Of a DNA stretch of 53,967 bases, positions 25,324 to 32,680 are shown piece by piece. Position 1 is the stretch's first letter; each line of letters begins with the position of its first letter. The position numbers were made by a program, and so were the translations under genes. The stretch comes from AP-15 sp035570935 (lineage in GTDB: Bacteria; Pseudomonadota; Alphaproteobacteria; ATCC43930; CGMCC-115725). Below the pieces are notes generated by a model. That model saw nothing but the letters and a program-made list of their open reading frames with translations, was not told the origin of the DNA and made no database searches. The stretch covers positions 1 to 53,967 of the forward strand of contig DATMKU010000084.1 of NCBI GenBank assembly GCA_035570935.1. The letters are read 5' to 3'.

Positions 25324-26051
25324 TGCCGCCTCTTCGAACTGCCGGCGAGATAAGACTGGTCCACAGCTCCGACATCCATGTCGACGAGGGGTGGATCGCG
25401 GCGGCACAGGATGGCGACGGCACCGCCGGGCTCGCCGCGGTATTGGCAACCGCGCGGGCGTTGCAGGCCGACATCGTATTGCTGGCGGGCGACACTTTTG
25501 AGGCCAACCAATTGAGCGCCCCGGTGATCGACCGCGCCGGCCAGCTGCTTGCCGACGCCGGGATGCTAGTTGTGATCCTGCCCGGCAATCACGACCCGGC
25601 AATGCCGGATTCGGTCTTTGTCAAAGGCGGGTACGCGCAGATCCCGAGCCTCGCGGTCATCGGCATGACCCATGACGAGGCGATCGCGTTCGGCGCCTTC
25701 GATCTCGAAATCTGGGGGCATGCGCATCGCGATTATTTCGACATGCCGCCGTTGCGCGGGCCGCGCCCGCGCACCACCCGCTGGCAGGTCGCGCTCGGGC
25801 ATGGCCATTACGAGCCTCCGGCAACACGCGCCAACCCGTTGCGCCCATCCTGGGTCTTTGGCGACGAGGAGATCGTGGCGACCGCGGCGGATTATTTGGC
25901 GCTCGGCCATTGGGACCGGCCGATGCAGGTCGGCGACGGCAGGGTGCCGGCCTATTATTCGGGCTCGCCGGCATTGGCGCGGACGGTCAATCTCGTGCGC
26001 CTGAGTACGGCGGGCGGGGTTATCGTCTCCCGCGAGGCATTGCGGCGCTGA
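25323..26051 (+). CDS. Calcineurin-like metallophosphoesterase
   Basis: A 242-residue metallophosphoesterase. The metal-ligand motifs appear in order: HSSDIHVD (DxH), LLAGDTFE (GD), LPGNHDPAMP (GNHD), WGHAHRDY, ALGHGHYE and YLALGHWDRP (GHxH variants). This resembles the nuclease half of SbcD/Mre11 and small DNA-repair exonuclease-like proteins, but no SbcC partner is near, and the protein is shorter than SbcD. Translation begins in the TAATG overlap with the cupin. A terminator-like stem at the stop separates it from the convergent CoA-transferase gene. Substrate is undetermined. Confidence 0.82.
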   Translation: MPPLRTAGEIRLVHSSDIHVDEGWIAAAQDGDGTAGLAAVLATARALQADIVLLAGDTFEANQLSAPVIDRAGQLLADAGMLVVILPGNHDPAMPDSVFVKGGYAQIPSLAVIGMTHDEAIAFGAFDLEIWGHAHRDYFDMPPLRGPRPRTTRWQVALGHGHYEPPATRANPLRPSWVFGDEEIVATAADYLALGHWDRPMQVGDGRVPAYYSGSPALARTVNLVRLSTAGGVIVSREALRR

Positions 26052-26092
26052 GCGCCGGTGCAATCGGGACGATGGAGGGGCGGCGCGCTCAG
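26048..26092. terminator. Stem between convergent phosphoesterase and CoA-transferase genes
   Basis: CTGAGCGCCG beginning at 26048 can pair with CGGCGC-GC-TCAG ending at 26092 (two extra bases bulged) around a 23-base loop. It spans both stop codons. There is no T-run on either strand, so it is a weak terminator candidate. Confidence 0.3.
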
Positions 26093-27240
26093 TTGCGCAG
26101 GGCCGCGATCTCTTTCGGAATGTCGCCGAGTTCCGCCAGCACCTCCTCGGTGTGCTCGCCGAGGGCTGCGGCGAAGGGCTGCGCCGCGATCGGCGCGGCG
26201 GAGAAGCGGAAGGGCGGGTTGAGCGCGAGAAACGCGCCGCCGGCATCGGCGATCTCGGCGAAAGCCTGGCGATGCGCGAGTTGCGGGTCGGCCATCGCTT
26301 CCTTGACCGTGCGGTAGGGCGAGGACGGCACCCCGTTGCGATCGAAAATCGCTTGCACCTCGGCCGTGGTCAGCGTCTTCGACCACAATTCCAGCTCGTC
26401 GACGAGATCGCCCCAATGCCGCCGCCGATCGCCGTACAGGGCGAAGCGCGGGTCGGTGGTCCAGCCCGGATGACCGCTGGCGGCGGCGAGGTTTTGGAAT
26501 GTCCGCTCGCTGGCGATCGCCAGCATGATGTAGCCGTCCTTGGTCGCGATCGGGCCAAAGATCGGCCGGCCGGGCGGCGTCACCGGAAACTGTGCGGCCT
26601 GGATTTCGCTCAAGGTCAAGGTCAGCATGCTTTCGAGCATCGACACGTCGATCATCTGGCCCTCGCCGGTCAACTGGCGGCGGTAGAGGGCGGTCATGAT
26701 CGCGCCGAAGGCATAGGTGCCGGTCAACACGTCGGCGATAAAGATGCCGCAATAATCCGGCCGCCGCTCCTCTTCCTGGTGGGCGATTTGGGCGAGATCG
26801 TAGCCCGAAGAGGCGTGGATCACCGGGGCATAGGCCGGCAGCTCGGCGGACGGCCCGGTCTGGCCGTAGCCGGAAATCGCGCAATAGACGATATCCGGTT
26901 TGATCTCTTTCATTGCCGGGTAATCGAGGCCAAAGCGCCGCATGACGCCGGGCCGAAAATTCTCGACGACGACATCGGCGGTGGCGACGAGCCGGCGCGC
27001 CGCCTCGACTCCACGCGGCGATTTGAGGTCGAGCACGACGCTCTTCTTGCCGGCGTTCAACTGACCAAAGCTGGTGCTGGCGCCGGCGCGCAACGGCGGG
27101 CGGGTGCGCATCATGTCGCCCTCGGGCGCCTCGATCTTGATCACCTCGGCGCCGAGATCGGCCAGCATCCGCCCGCAATGCGGGCCGGCGATCGTCGTCG
27201 TAAAATCGAGCACCCGCAGCCCGCCCAAAGCACTGTCCAT
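26089..27240 (-). CDS. CaiB/BaiF family CoA-transferase
   Basis: Class III CoA-transferase of 383 residues that moves CoA between carboxylic acids through an aspartyl-CoA anhydride. Family marks are LRVLDFTTTIAGPHCGRMLADLGAEVIKIE, the GDMMRTRPP loop, LDLKSPRG, and GQMIDVSMLESM containing the probable catalytic Asp. Length is normal. ATG 27240 has a strong GGAGGAGG upstream; the open frame continues to 27408 but crosses the divergent promoter region. It diverges from a dienelactone hydrolase gene with a long inverted repeat between, suggesting joint control of a small acid catabolism pathway. The exact acyl substrate cannot be read from sequence. Confidence 0.9.
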   Translation of the reverse strand: MDSALGGLRVLDFTTTIAGPHCGRMLADLGAEVIKIEAPEGDMMRTRPPLRAGASTSFGQLNAGKKSVVLDLKSPRGVEAARRLVATADVVVENFRPGVMRRFGLDYPAMKEIKPDIVYCAISGYGQTGPSAELPAYAPVIHASSGYDLAQIAHQEEERRPDYCGIFIADVLTGTYAFGAIMTALYRRQLTGEGQMIDVSMLESMLTLTLSEIQAAQFPVTPPGRPIFGPIATKDGYIMLAIASERTFQNLAAASGHPGWTTDPRFALYGDRRRHWGDLVDELELWSKTLTTAEVQAIFDRNGVPSSPYRTVKEAMADPQLAHRQAFAEIADAGGAFLALNPPFRFSAAPIAAQPFAAALGEHTEEVLAELGDIPKEIAALRN

Positions 27241-27289
27241 CCCCGCCCTCCTCCCGCGTCCGTAGAGCAGGGTCGGACTGGACATGAAA

Positions 27290-27322
27290 AAGTCAAGCGG
27301 CCGACATGCTGGCCGCTGACTT
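27290..27322. promoter_or_regulatory. Imperfect inverted repeat in the divergent CaiB/DLH promoter region
   Basis: AAGTCAAGCGGCC (27290-27302) mirrors GGCCGCTGACTT (27311-27322) with a single extra A and an 8-base spacer. It lies 49 bases from the CoA-transferase start and 69 bases from the hydrolase start, a natural place for an operator acting on both genes. No regulator gene is adjacent. It could also be a cruciform or a dispersed repeat. Confidence 0.45.
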
Positions 27323-27391
27323 CCGACACGGGCTTGCGTTTTGCCGGGCACGGTGCGAAGAGAGCCGCCGACAAGCGGAGGGAGGTTCAAC

Positions 27392-28153
27392 ATGGCGTTT
27401 CGCAACATCCAGGCGGGAATGGCGACCTATCGCGGCCACGGCGGCGACCGCGGCGAAGCGTATTATGCGCACCCGGCCAATACCGGACCGCATCCCGGCG
27501 TCGTCGTGATCCATCACATGCCGGGCTGGGACGAATGGACCTGCGAGGTCGCGCGCAAATTCGCCCATCACGGCTATGCCGCGGTGGCGCCGAGCCTTTA
27601 TTTCCGGGTCGGCGACGGCGCCCAGGAGGAGGTCGTCAGCAAGGTGCGCGAGGGCGGCGGCGTCCCCGACGAGCAGATGCTCGGCGACGTAACCGGCGCC
27701 ATCGATTTCCTGCGCTCGCAGCCGCATGCCAGCGGCAAGGTCGGCGTCATCGGCTTCTGCTCAGGCGGCCGGCAGACCTATCTCGTCGCGGCCAAGCTCT
27801 CGCACCTGATCCAGGGGGCGGTCGACTGCTGGGGCGGCAACGTCATCGTCGACGACAAGTCGCGGCTGACCAAGGCCCAGCCGACGGCTCCGATCGAATT
27901 TACCGAAGGCATCAATTGCCCGCTCCTCGGCCTCTTCGGCAATGAAGACCCGAACCCGTCGGCCGATCAGGTCAACCGCACCGAGGCGGAGCTGAAAAAG
28001 CACGGCAAGAATTATGAGTTCCACCGCTATGACGGCGCCGGTCATGCGTTCTTTGCGCATTATCGCCCGAATTACCGGCCGGAACAGGCAGTCGACGGCT
28101 GGCACAAGGTCTTTGCCTTCTTCCACAAGAACCTCGGCGCGCCTCGCACCTAA
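27392..28153 (+). CDS. Dienelactone hydrolase family protein
   Basis: Alpha/beta hydrolase of 253 residues. Dienelactone hydrolases open lactone rings in aromatic degradation with a Cys-Asp-His triad. Here the nucleophile elbow is GFCSGGR with Cys123, matching the characteristic Cys rather than Ser, and DGAGHAFF supplies the His. LFGNEDPNPS carries a candidate acid. The oxyanion region is VVVIHHMPGWDEWT. ATG 27392 is preceded by GGAGGGAGG, a very strong ribosome site. The frame is open to 27341 but without a better signal. The natural substrate may be broader than dienelactone. Confidence 0.9.
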   Translation: MAFRNIQAGMATYRGHGGDRGEAYYAHPANTGPHPGVVVIHHMPGWDEWTCEVARKFAHHGYAAVAPSLYFRVGDGAQEEVVSKVREGGGVPDEQMLGDVTGAIDFLRSQPHASGKVGVIGFCSGGRQTYLVAAKLSHLIQGAVDCWGGNVIVDDKSRLTKAQPTAPIEFTEGINCPLLGLFGNEDPNPSADQVNRTEAELKKHGKNYEFHRYDGAGHAFFAHYRPNYRPEQAVDGWHKVFAFFHKNLGAPRT

Positions 28154-28181
28154 TTAACGCTGGCGCCCAGCCGGCCGGCCG

Positions 28182-29150
28182 ATGATCGACGCGGCCATCG
28201 TCGGTCTCGGCCGCTGGGGCCGGACCTTGGTCGAGGCTGTTCAGGGCGCGAGCAGCCGGCTGCGGTTTACCCGGGCTGTCGTTCGCAGACCTGGAGCGCA
28301 TCTCGATTTCGTGGCGAAGCACGGGCTCGCCATCGCTGACGATCTTGCGACGGCGCTGACGGACCCGAGCATTGACGCGGTCGTGTTGGCGACACCGCAT
28401 TCGCTGCACTGTGGCCAAATTCTCGCCGCCGCCGCAGCGGGCAAGCATGTCTTTTGCGAAAAGCCGCTGACCTTGACCAAGGCCGAAGCATTGCGGGCAA
28501 CCAGCGCCTGCGAGGCTGCGGGTGTGGTGCTCGGCGTCGGCACCGACAAGCGGTTTTACCCGGCGTTGCGCGCGCTCGCGCGGCTGGTCGAGGATGACGA
28601 ACTCGGACGCATCCTTCATGTCGAAGCGCATTTCAGCAACGAGGTCGCCGGCTCGTTCTCGGAATGGCGATTTTCCGCCAAGGAGTCGCCGGCCGGCGGG
28701 TTGACCGGGACCGGGATTCACATGCTCGACGCGCTGGTCGGGCTGGCGGGGCCGGTGCGCCGGGTACAGGCGCTGCTGTTGTCGCACAAGCCGCCGCCCG
28801 ATCCGCTCGACAGCCTTTCGGTGTTGCTCGAATTCGCCTCCGGAGTCAGCGGCACGCTGGCGGCGGTGCGGTCGACGCCGATGTTTACCCGCGTCCATGC
28901 CTTTGGCCGGCACGCTTCGGCCGAGGTGCTGGGGCGCACCGACCTCGTGCTGCGCTAGAGCGGGGCGGAACCCCAGCAGCTGAGGTTTGCACCCGCCGAC
29001 TCGGTCCGCGTCAACCTCGAAGCCTTTGCCGACGCGGCCGCTGGGGGCGCGCCGTATCCGATCCCGACGCCGCAAATTCTCGCCGCCGTCGCCGCGTTCG
29101 AAGCCGTCGTCAACGCGGTCAAATGCGACGGACGAGTCGTGGAGGTCTGA
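28182..29150 (+). pseudogene. Gfo/Idh/MocA oxidoreductase with an in-frame amber codon
   Basis: A 323-codon NAD(P)-dependent sugar or inositol dehydrogenase-type gene interrupted by TAG at 28956-28958. Before it: Rossmann loop AIVGLGRWGRTLV, the EKP motif HVFCEKPLTLTKAEA, and GIHMLDALVGLAG. After the stop the same frame stays open for 63 codons and encodes a normal family C terminus (DSVRVNLEAFADAAAG, PYPIPTPQILAAVAAFEAVV) ending at TGA 29148-29150. A CAG-to-TAG change is the simplest cause. A truncated 258-residue protein would lack the last helices. Could be a true nonsense mutation, readthrough or sequencing error. It starts 28 bases after the hydrolase gene and may be in its operon. Confidence 0.8.
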
Positions 29151-29257
29151 ATTCGCTGGCTCTCCCAATGGCGTTTAAGCCTGACTATTAACTGTTTACC
29201 CTCTTTCGAGCCGGGAATGATTGCGCGCGCCGAACGGCGCTGGCATGTCACTGGACG

Positions 29258-30736
29258 ATGAATGAGTCAGGGCGGGTTCCCGGCGGTTCGACGACGATCG
29301 CGCTCTCGGCGCCTTTTCGCCCCGGTCGCTGCGCCCGGTGGGCATGCGCCTACGCCTTGGCCGTCATCTATGTCAGCGTCGTCCCTGGCCCCTTCGGCTT
29401 AACCTTCGTCCCGCGCGACCCGGCGGCCGCTTGGCGAATGCTGCTGGCGACGCCTTATTTGGTGACCGGCTCCGACCAGCGCCCCGATTGGATGGCGAAC
29501 CTGATCATGCTGATCCCGCTCGGTTTTCTGGCGGGCGGCGCGCTGTGGCCGGAGCGCGGAGCCTTTCGGCGCGTGGCGGCGGCAGGTGCGGCATTGCTCG
29601 GATGTATCATCTTCGTCGTTTTGGTCAAATACTTACAACTGTTTTTCCCGCCGCGCACGGTATCGCTGAATTACTTTATCGCGCAGAGCCTTGGTTCGCT
29701 CATTGGCGTGGCGCTCTTCTGCCTGTTTCGCGGTCGTCTCACAGCGCTGAGAGCAGACCTGGCGGGCCGGGGCGATCGTCCGATGATCGCTCTCTGCAGC
29801 CTCTATGTCGTGGGCTGGCTGCTTTTTCTTCTGTTTCCGTTCGATGTTGTACTGAGCGGCGAGGATCTGCGGGCGCGGGCCGCTGTTCTGCCGCAGCTGT
29901 TGCTGTCATGGCCGGGGGCGAAGTTGCCGCTTGGCCTGCGCCTGGCAATACCTTTGGCGGAGGTGGCCGCGACGATCCCGATCGGGGTATGGCTGGCTTT
30001 GCTGCGCCGGAATTGGCCTCTTTTCAGGATTGCGCTCACCGGGCTTCTGATGATGTCGGCTGCGACTGTCGCAGGCGTGTTATTGCTCGACGCGACCCCC
30101 TCCGTCGCCGGCCTCGTTTTTCGGACCGTCGGCATCGTCCTTGGCGGCATGCTAGCGCGGCGCCTGGCCGGCAGCGATCCCGGCCGGTGGCACGATCGAC
30201 TTGCGCGGCTGGTGCCGGGGCTGATTGCGCCCTATGTGGTCGCCGTACTTTACGTCAAGAATTTGTTGTCGCTTGACTGGCGGACGATGCCGGAGGCGCT
30301 GGCAGCGCTTGATTGGCGCGGGCTTCTGCCATTTTTCAACGACTACATCGTCTCCAAGGAGCACGCGGCGCTGAGCGTCGCCTTCGAACTGATCTGCTAT
30401 GACCCGATCGGGGTGATGATCGCGCTGCAGCGCGGCGGCGGGCGCGTTTCCATCTGGCTCGCGGCGGCGGCGGCCCTGGTGTTCTCGATCGCGGTCGAAC
30501 TCGGTCGTTGGCTCAGGCCGGGGCTGCAGCCCGACTTCAGCGACCCGATTGTCGCCGCCGTTGGCGCCGGGCTCGCCGTCAACCTGACGGCGCTGTTTTG
30601 GCGTGCCGCGGCGGCCCGACCCGCTGCCGCAATCGGAATCGGTGCGCGGGAGCGAGGCGGCGCGAGCCGGGGCGGACAGATCTTGGGCACTACTTCCAGG
30701 GCGGCTGACCGCCGGAGCCGAAAGCCCCTTTGTTAG
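29258..30736 (+). CDS. VanZ-family multi-pass membrane protein
   Basis: A 492-residue inner-membrane protein with about ten hydrophobic segments. Two VanZ-like cores are visible: WMANLIMLIPLGFLAGG with VLVKYLQLFFPPRTVSLNYF near residues 80-160, and VFSIAVELGRWLRPGLQPDF with SDPIVAAVGAGLAVNL near residues 405-445, suggesting an ancient internal duplication. VanZ proteins were named from teicoplanin resistance, and VanZ-like proteins also occur in exopolysaccharide/exosortase loci, which fits the Prs cassette 2 kb downstream. The C-terminal 40 residues are Arg/Gly/Ser-rich and probably cytoplasmic. Start at ATG 29258 has only a weak ribosome site. Confidence 0.75.
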   Translation: MNESGRVPGGSTTIALSAPFRPGRCARWACAYALAVIYVSVVPGPFGLTFVPRDPAAAWRMLLATPYLVTGSDQRPDWMANLIMLIPLGFLAGGALWPERGAFRRVAAAGAALLGCIIFVVLVKYLQLFFPPRTVSLNYFIAQSLGSLIGVALFCLFRGRLTALRADLAGRGDRPMIALCSLYVVGWLLFLLFPFDVVLSGEDLRARAAVLPQLLLSWPGAKLPLGLRLAIPLAEVAATIPIGVWLALLRRNWPLFRIALTGLLMMSAATVAGVLLLDATPSVAGLVFRTVGIVLGGMLARRLAGSDPGRWHDRLARLVPGLIAPYVVAVLYVKNLLSLDWRTMPEALAALDWRGLLPFFNDYIVSKEHAALSVAFELICYDPIGVMIALQRGGGRVSIWLAAAAALVFSIAVELGRWLRPGLQPDFSDPIVAAVGAGLAVNLTALFWRAAAARPAAAIGIGARERGGASRGGQILGTTSRAADRRSRKPLC

Positions 30737-30875
30737 CGGCGACTGCGCGGTTTCCAGGGCCGTTTGGCGGCCGTCGGGGCGGGCCGATGCGGTCGACTTC
30801 ACAGCGTCTTTGTCTCGGGCTTGGCGTCGGCGGGCGGATTGGCCACATTAGCGCTCGACCAGACCGGGGAATACG

Positions 30876-32558
30876 ATGGCGAGCGAGACGGCAATAGCCT
30901 CAGCGGGGCGCGACTTTATCCGCGACATCATCGAGACCGATCTCGACACCGGGCGGACGAGCGAAGTCGTAACCCGGTTTCCGCCTGAACCGAACGGCTA
31001 CCTTCATATCGGCCATGCCAAGGCGATCTGCCTCAATTTCGGCGTCGCCCAGGAATATGGCGGTCGTTGCCATCTGCGGTTCGACGACACCAACCCGACC
31101 AGGGAGGAGCAGGAATACATCGACGCGATCGAACGCGATGTCCGATGGCTCGGCTTCGACTGGGGCCGGCATCTCCATCATGCATCCGATTATTTTGAGC
31201 AGCTCTACGACTGGGCCGAGCATCTGATCCGCGCTGGCAAAGCCTATATCGATGACCTGCCGGCCGAGGAGATGCGGGCAATGCGCGGAAGTTTGACCGA
31301 GCCCGGCCGCGACAGCCCCTATCGCGGGCGCGGCGTCGAGGAGAATCTGGATCTGTTCCGGCGCATGCGCGCTGGCAAATTTCCAAACGGCGCGCGCGTG
31401 TTGCGAGCCAAGATCGACATGGCTTCGGGAAACATCAATCTGCGCGACCCGGTGCTGTACCGGATTCTGCACACAGCACATCCGCGCACCGCCAGCAAGT
31501 GGTGCATCTATCCGAGCTATGACTTCGCGCACGGCCAATCGGACGCGATTGAGGGGGTGACCCATTCGTTGTGCACATTGGAATTTGAGGATCACCGTCC
31601 GCTTTACGACTGGCTGTTGGACAACTTGCCGGTGCCGTCGCGGCCGCGGCAATACGAGTTTGCGCGGCTCAACATCAATTATACGGTCCTCTCGAAGCGG
31701 TTTTTGACCGAACTGGTGCGTCAGGGCCGGGTCGACGGCTGGGACGACCCGCGGATGCCGACCTTGGCCGGGCTGCGGCGGCGCGGCGTGCCGGCGGCGG
31801 CGATCCGCGATTTCGCCCGCCGGGTCGGTGTCGCGCGCGCCAACAGCCTCGTCGATGTCGGCATGTTCGAACACGCGGTGCGCGAACATCTGAACCGGGT
31901 CGCGGCTCGGCGGATGGCGGTGCTGAGCCCGTTGAAGCTGGTCATCGCAAACTATCCCGAAGGTACCAGCGAGGAACTCGACGCCGTCAACAATCCGGCC
32001 GATCCCGCCGCCGGCACTCGGCGGGTTCCATTCAGCCGCGTGCTTTACATCGAGCGCGACGATTTCATGGAGAACCCGGCGAATAAATTCTTTCGGCTGG
32101 CGCCGGGGCGTGAGGTGCGCCTGCGCTACGCCTATTTTATAACCTGCCACGAGGTCGTGAAGGATGCGGCGGGCGAGATCGTCGAGCTGATTTGCAGCTA
32201 TGATCCGGCGACGCGCGGCGGCAACGCGCCCGATGGGCGCAAAGTGCCGGCGACGCTGCACTGGGTCACGGCGGCACACTCATTACCGGCGGAGATCCGC
32301 CTTTACAACCCGCTTTTCACCCGTCCCGATCCCGGCGCCGGCGGCGATTTTTTTGCCGACCTCAACCCGAATTCGCGCGAAACATTGACCGGGAGCCGTA
32401 TCGAACCCGGGCTCGCCGTGGCGAGTGTCGGCGAAGCGGTGCAATTCGAGCGCCAGGGTTATTTTTGCCCCGACCCGGATTCACAGCCGGGCCGTCTCGT
32501 CTTCAACCGCACCGTCGGCTTGCGCGACAGCTGGACCAAAATACAGACGAACGGTTGA
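30876..32558 (+). CDS. glnS: Glutaminyl-tRNA synthetase
   Basis: Class I synthetase of 560 residues that charges tRNA-Gln with glutamine. The HIGH signature is FPPEPNGYLHIGHAKAICLN and the KMSKS-like loop is TVLSKRFL; FDDTNP, GDSPYRGR-type (here GRDSPYRGR) and THSLCTLEFEDHRPLYDWLL are typical of GlnRS rather than GluRS. The C-terminal anticodon-binding beta barrels are complete, ending VGLRDSWTK. Many alphaproteobacteria lack GlnRS and make Gln-tRNA through GatCAB, so its presence marks certain lineages or transfer. The start ATG 30876 has GGGGAATACG just upstream. It converges with prsT. Confidence 0.96.
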   Translation: MASETAIASAGRDFIRDIIETDLDTGRTSEVVTRFPPEPNGYLHIGHAKAICLNFGVAQEYGGRCHLRFDDTNPTREEQEYIDAIERDVRWLGFDWGRHLHHASDYFEQLYDWAEHLIRAGKAYIDDLPAEEMRAMRGSLTEPGRDSPYRGRGVEENLDLFRRMRAGKFPNGARVLRAKIDMASGNINLRDPVLYRILHTAHPRTASKWCIYPSYDFAHGQSDAIEGVTHSLCTLEFEDHRPLYDWLLDNLPVPSRPRQYEFARLNINYTVLSKRFLTELVRQGRVDGWDDPRMPTLAGLRRRGVPAAAIRDFARRVGVARANSLVDVGMFEHAVREHLNRVAARRMAVLSPLKLVIANYPEGTSEELDAVNNPADPAAGTRRVPFSRVLYIERDDFMENPANKFFRLAPGREVRLRYAYFITCHEVVKDAAGEIVELICSYDPATRGGNAPDGRKVPATLHWVTAAHSLPAEIRLYNPLFTRPDPGAGGDFFADLNPNSRETLTGSRIEPGLAVASVGEAVQFERQGYFCPDPDSQPGRLVFNRTVGLRDSWTKIQTNG

Positions 32559-32680
32559 TCGCGATCGGCGGCGCAAGCGAGGCAAGGCGGAGAGCCAGCG
32601 GCGCGAAATGTTCGGCAGGACGATGCGAGCGGCGCTGGCCGCGCGCCGGGCGGGCCACCCGTCGGCGAATTCTCCGGCCG

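Noticed and set aside
25955..27178. Long minus-strand frame overlapping the CoA-transferase in another register
   Set aside because: The CaiB/BaiF motifs are in the other frame, which also has the strong ribosome site.
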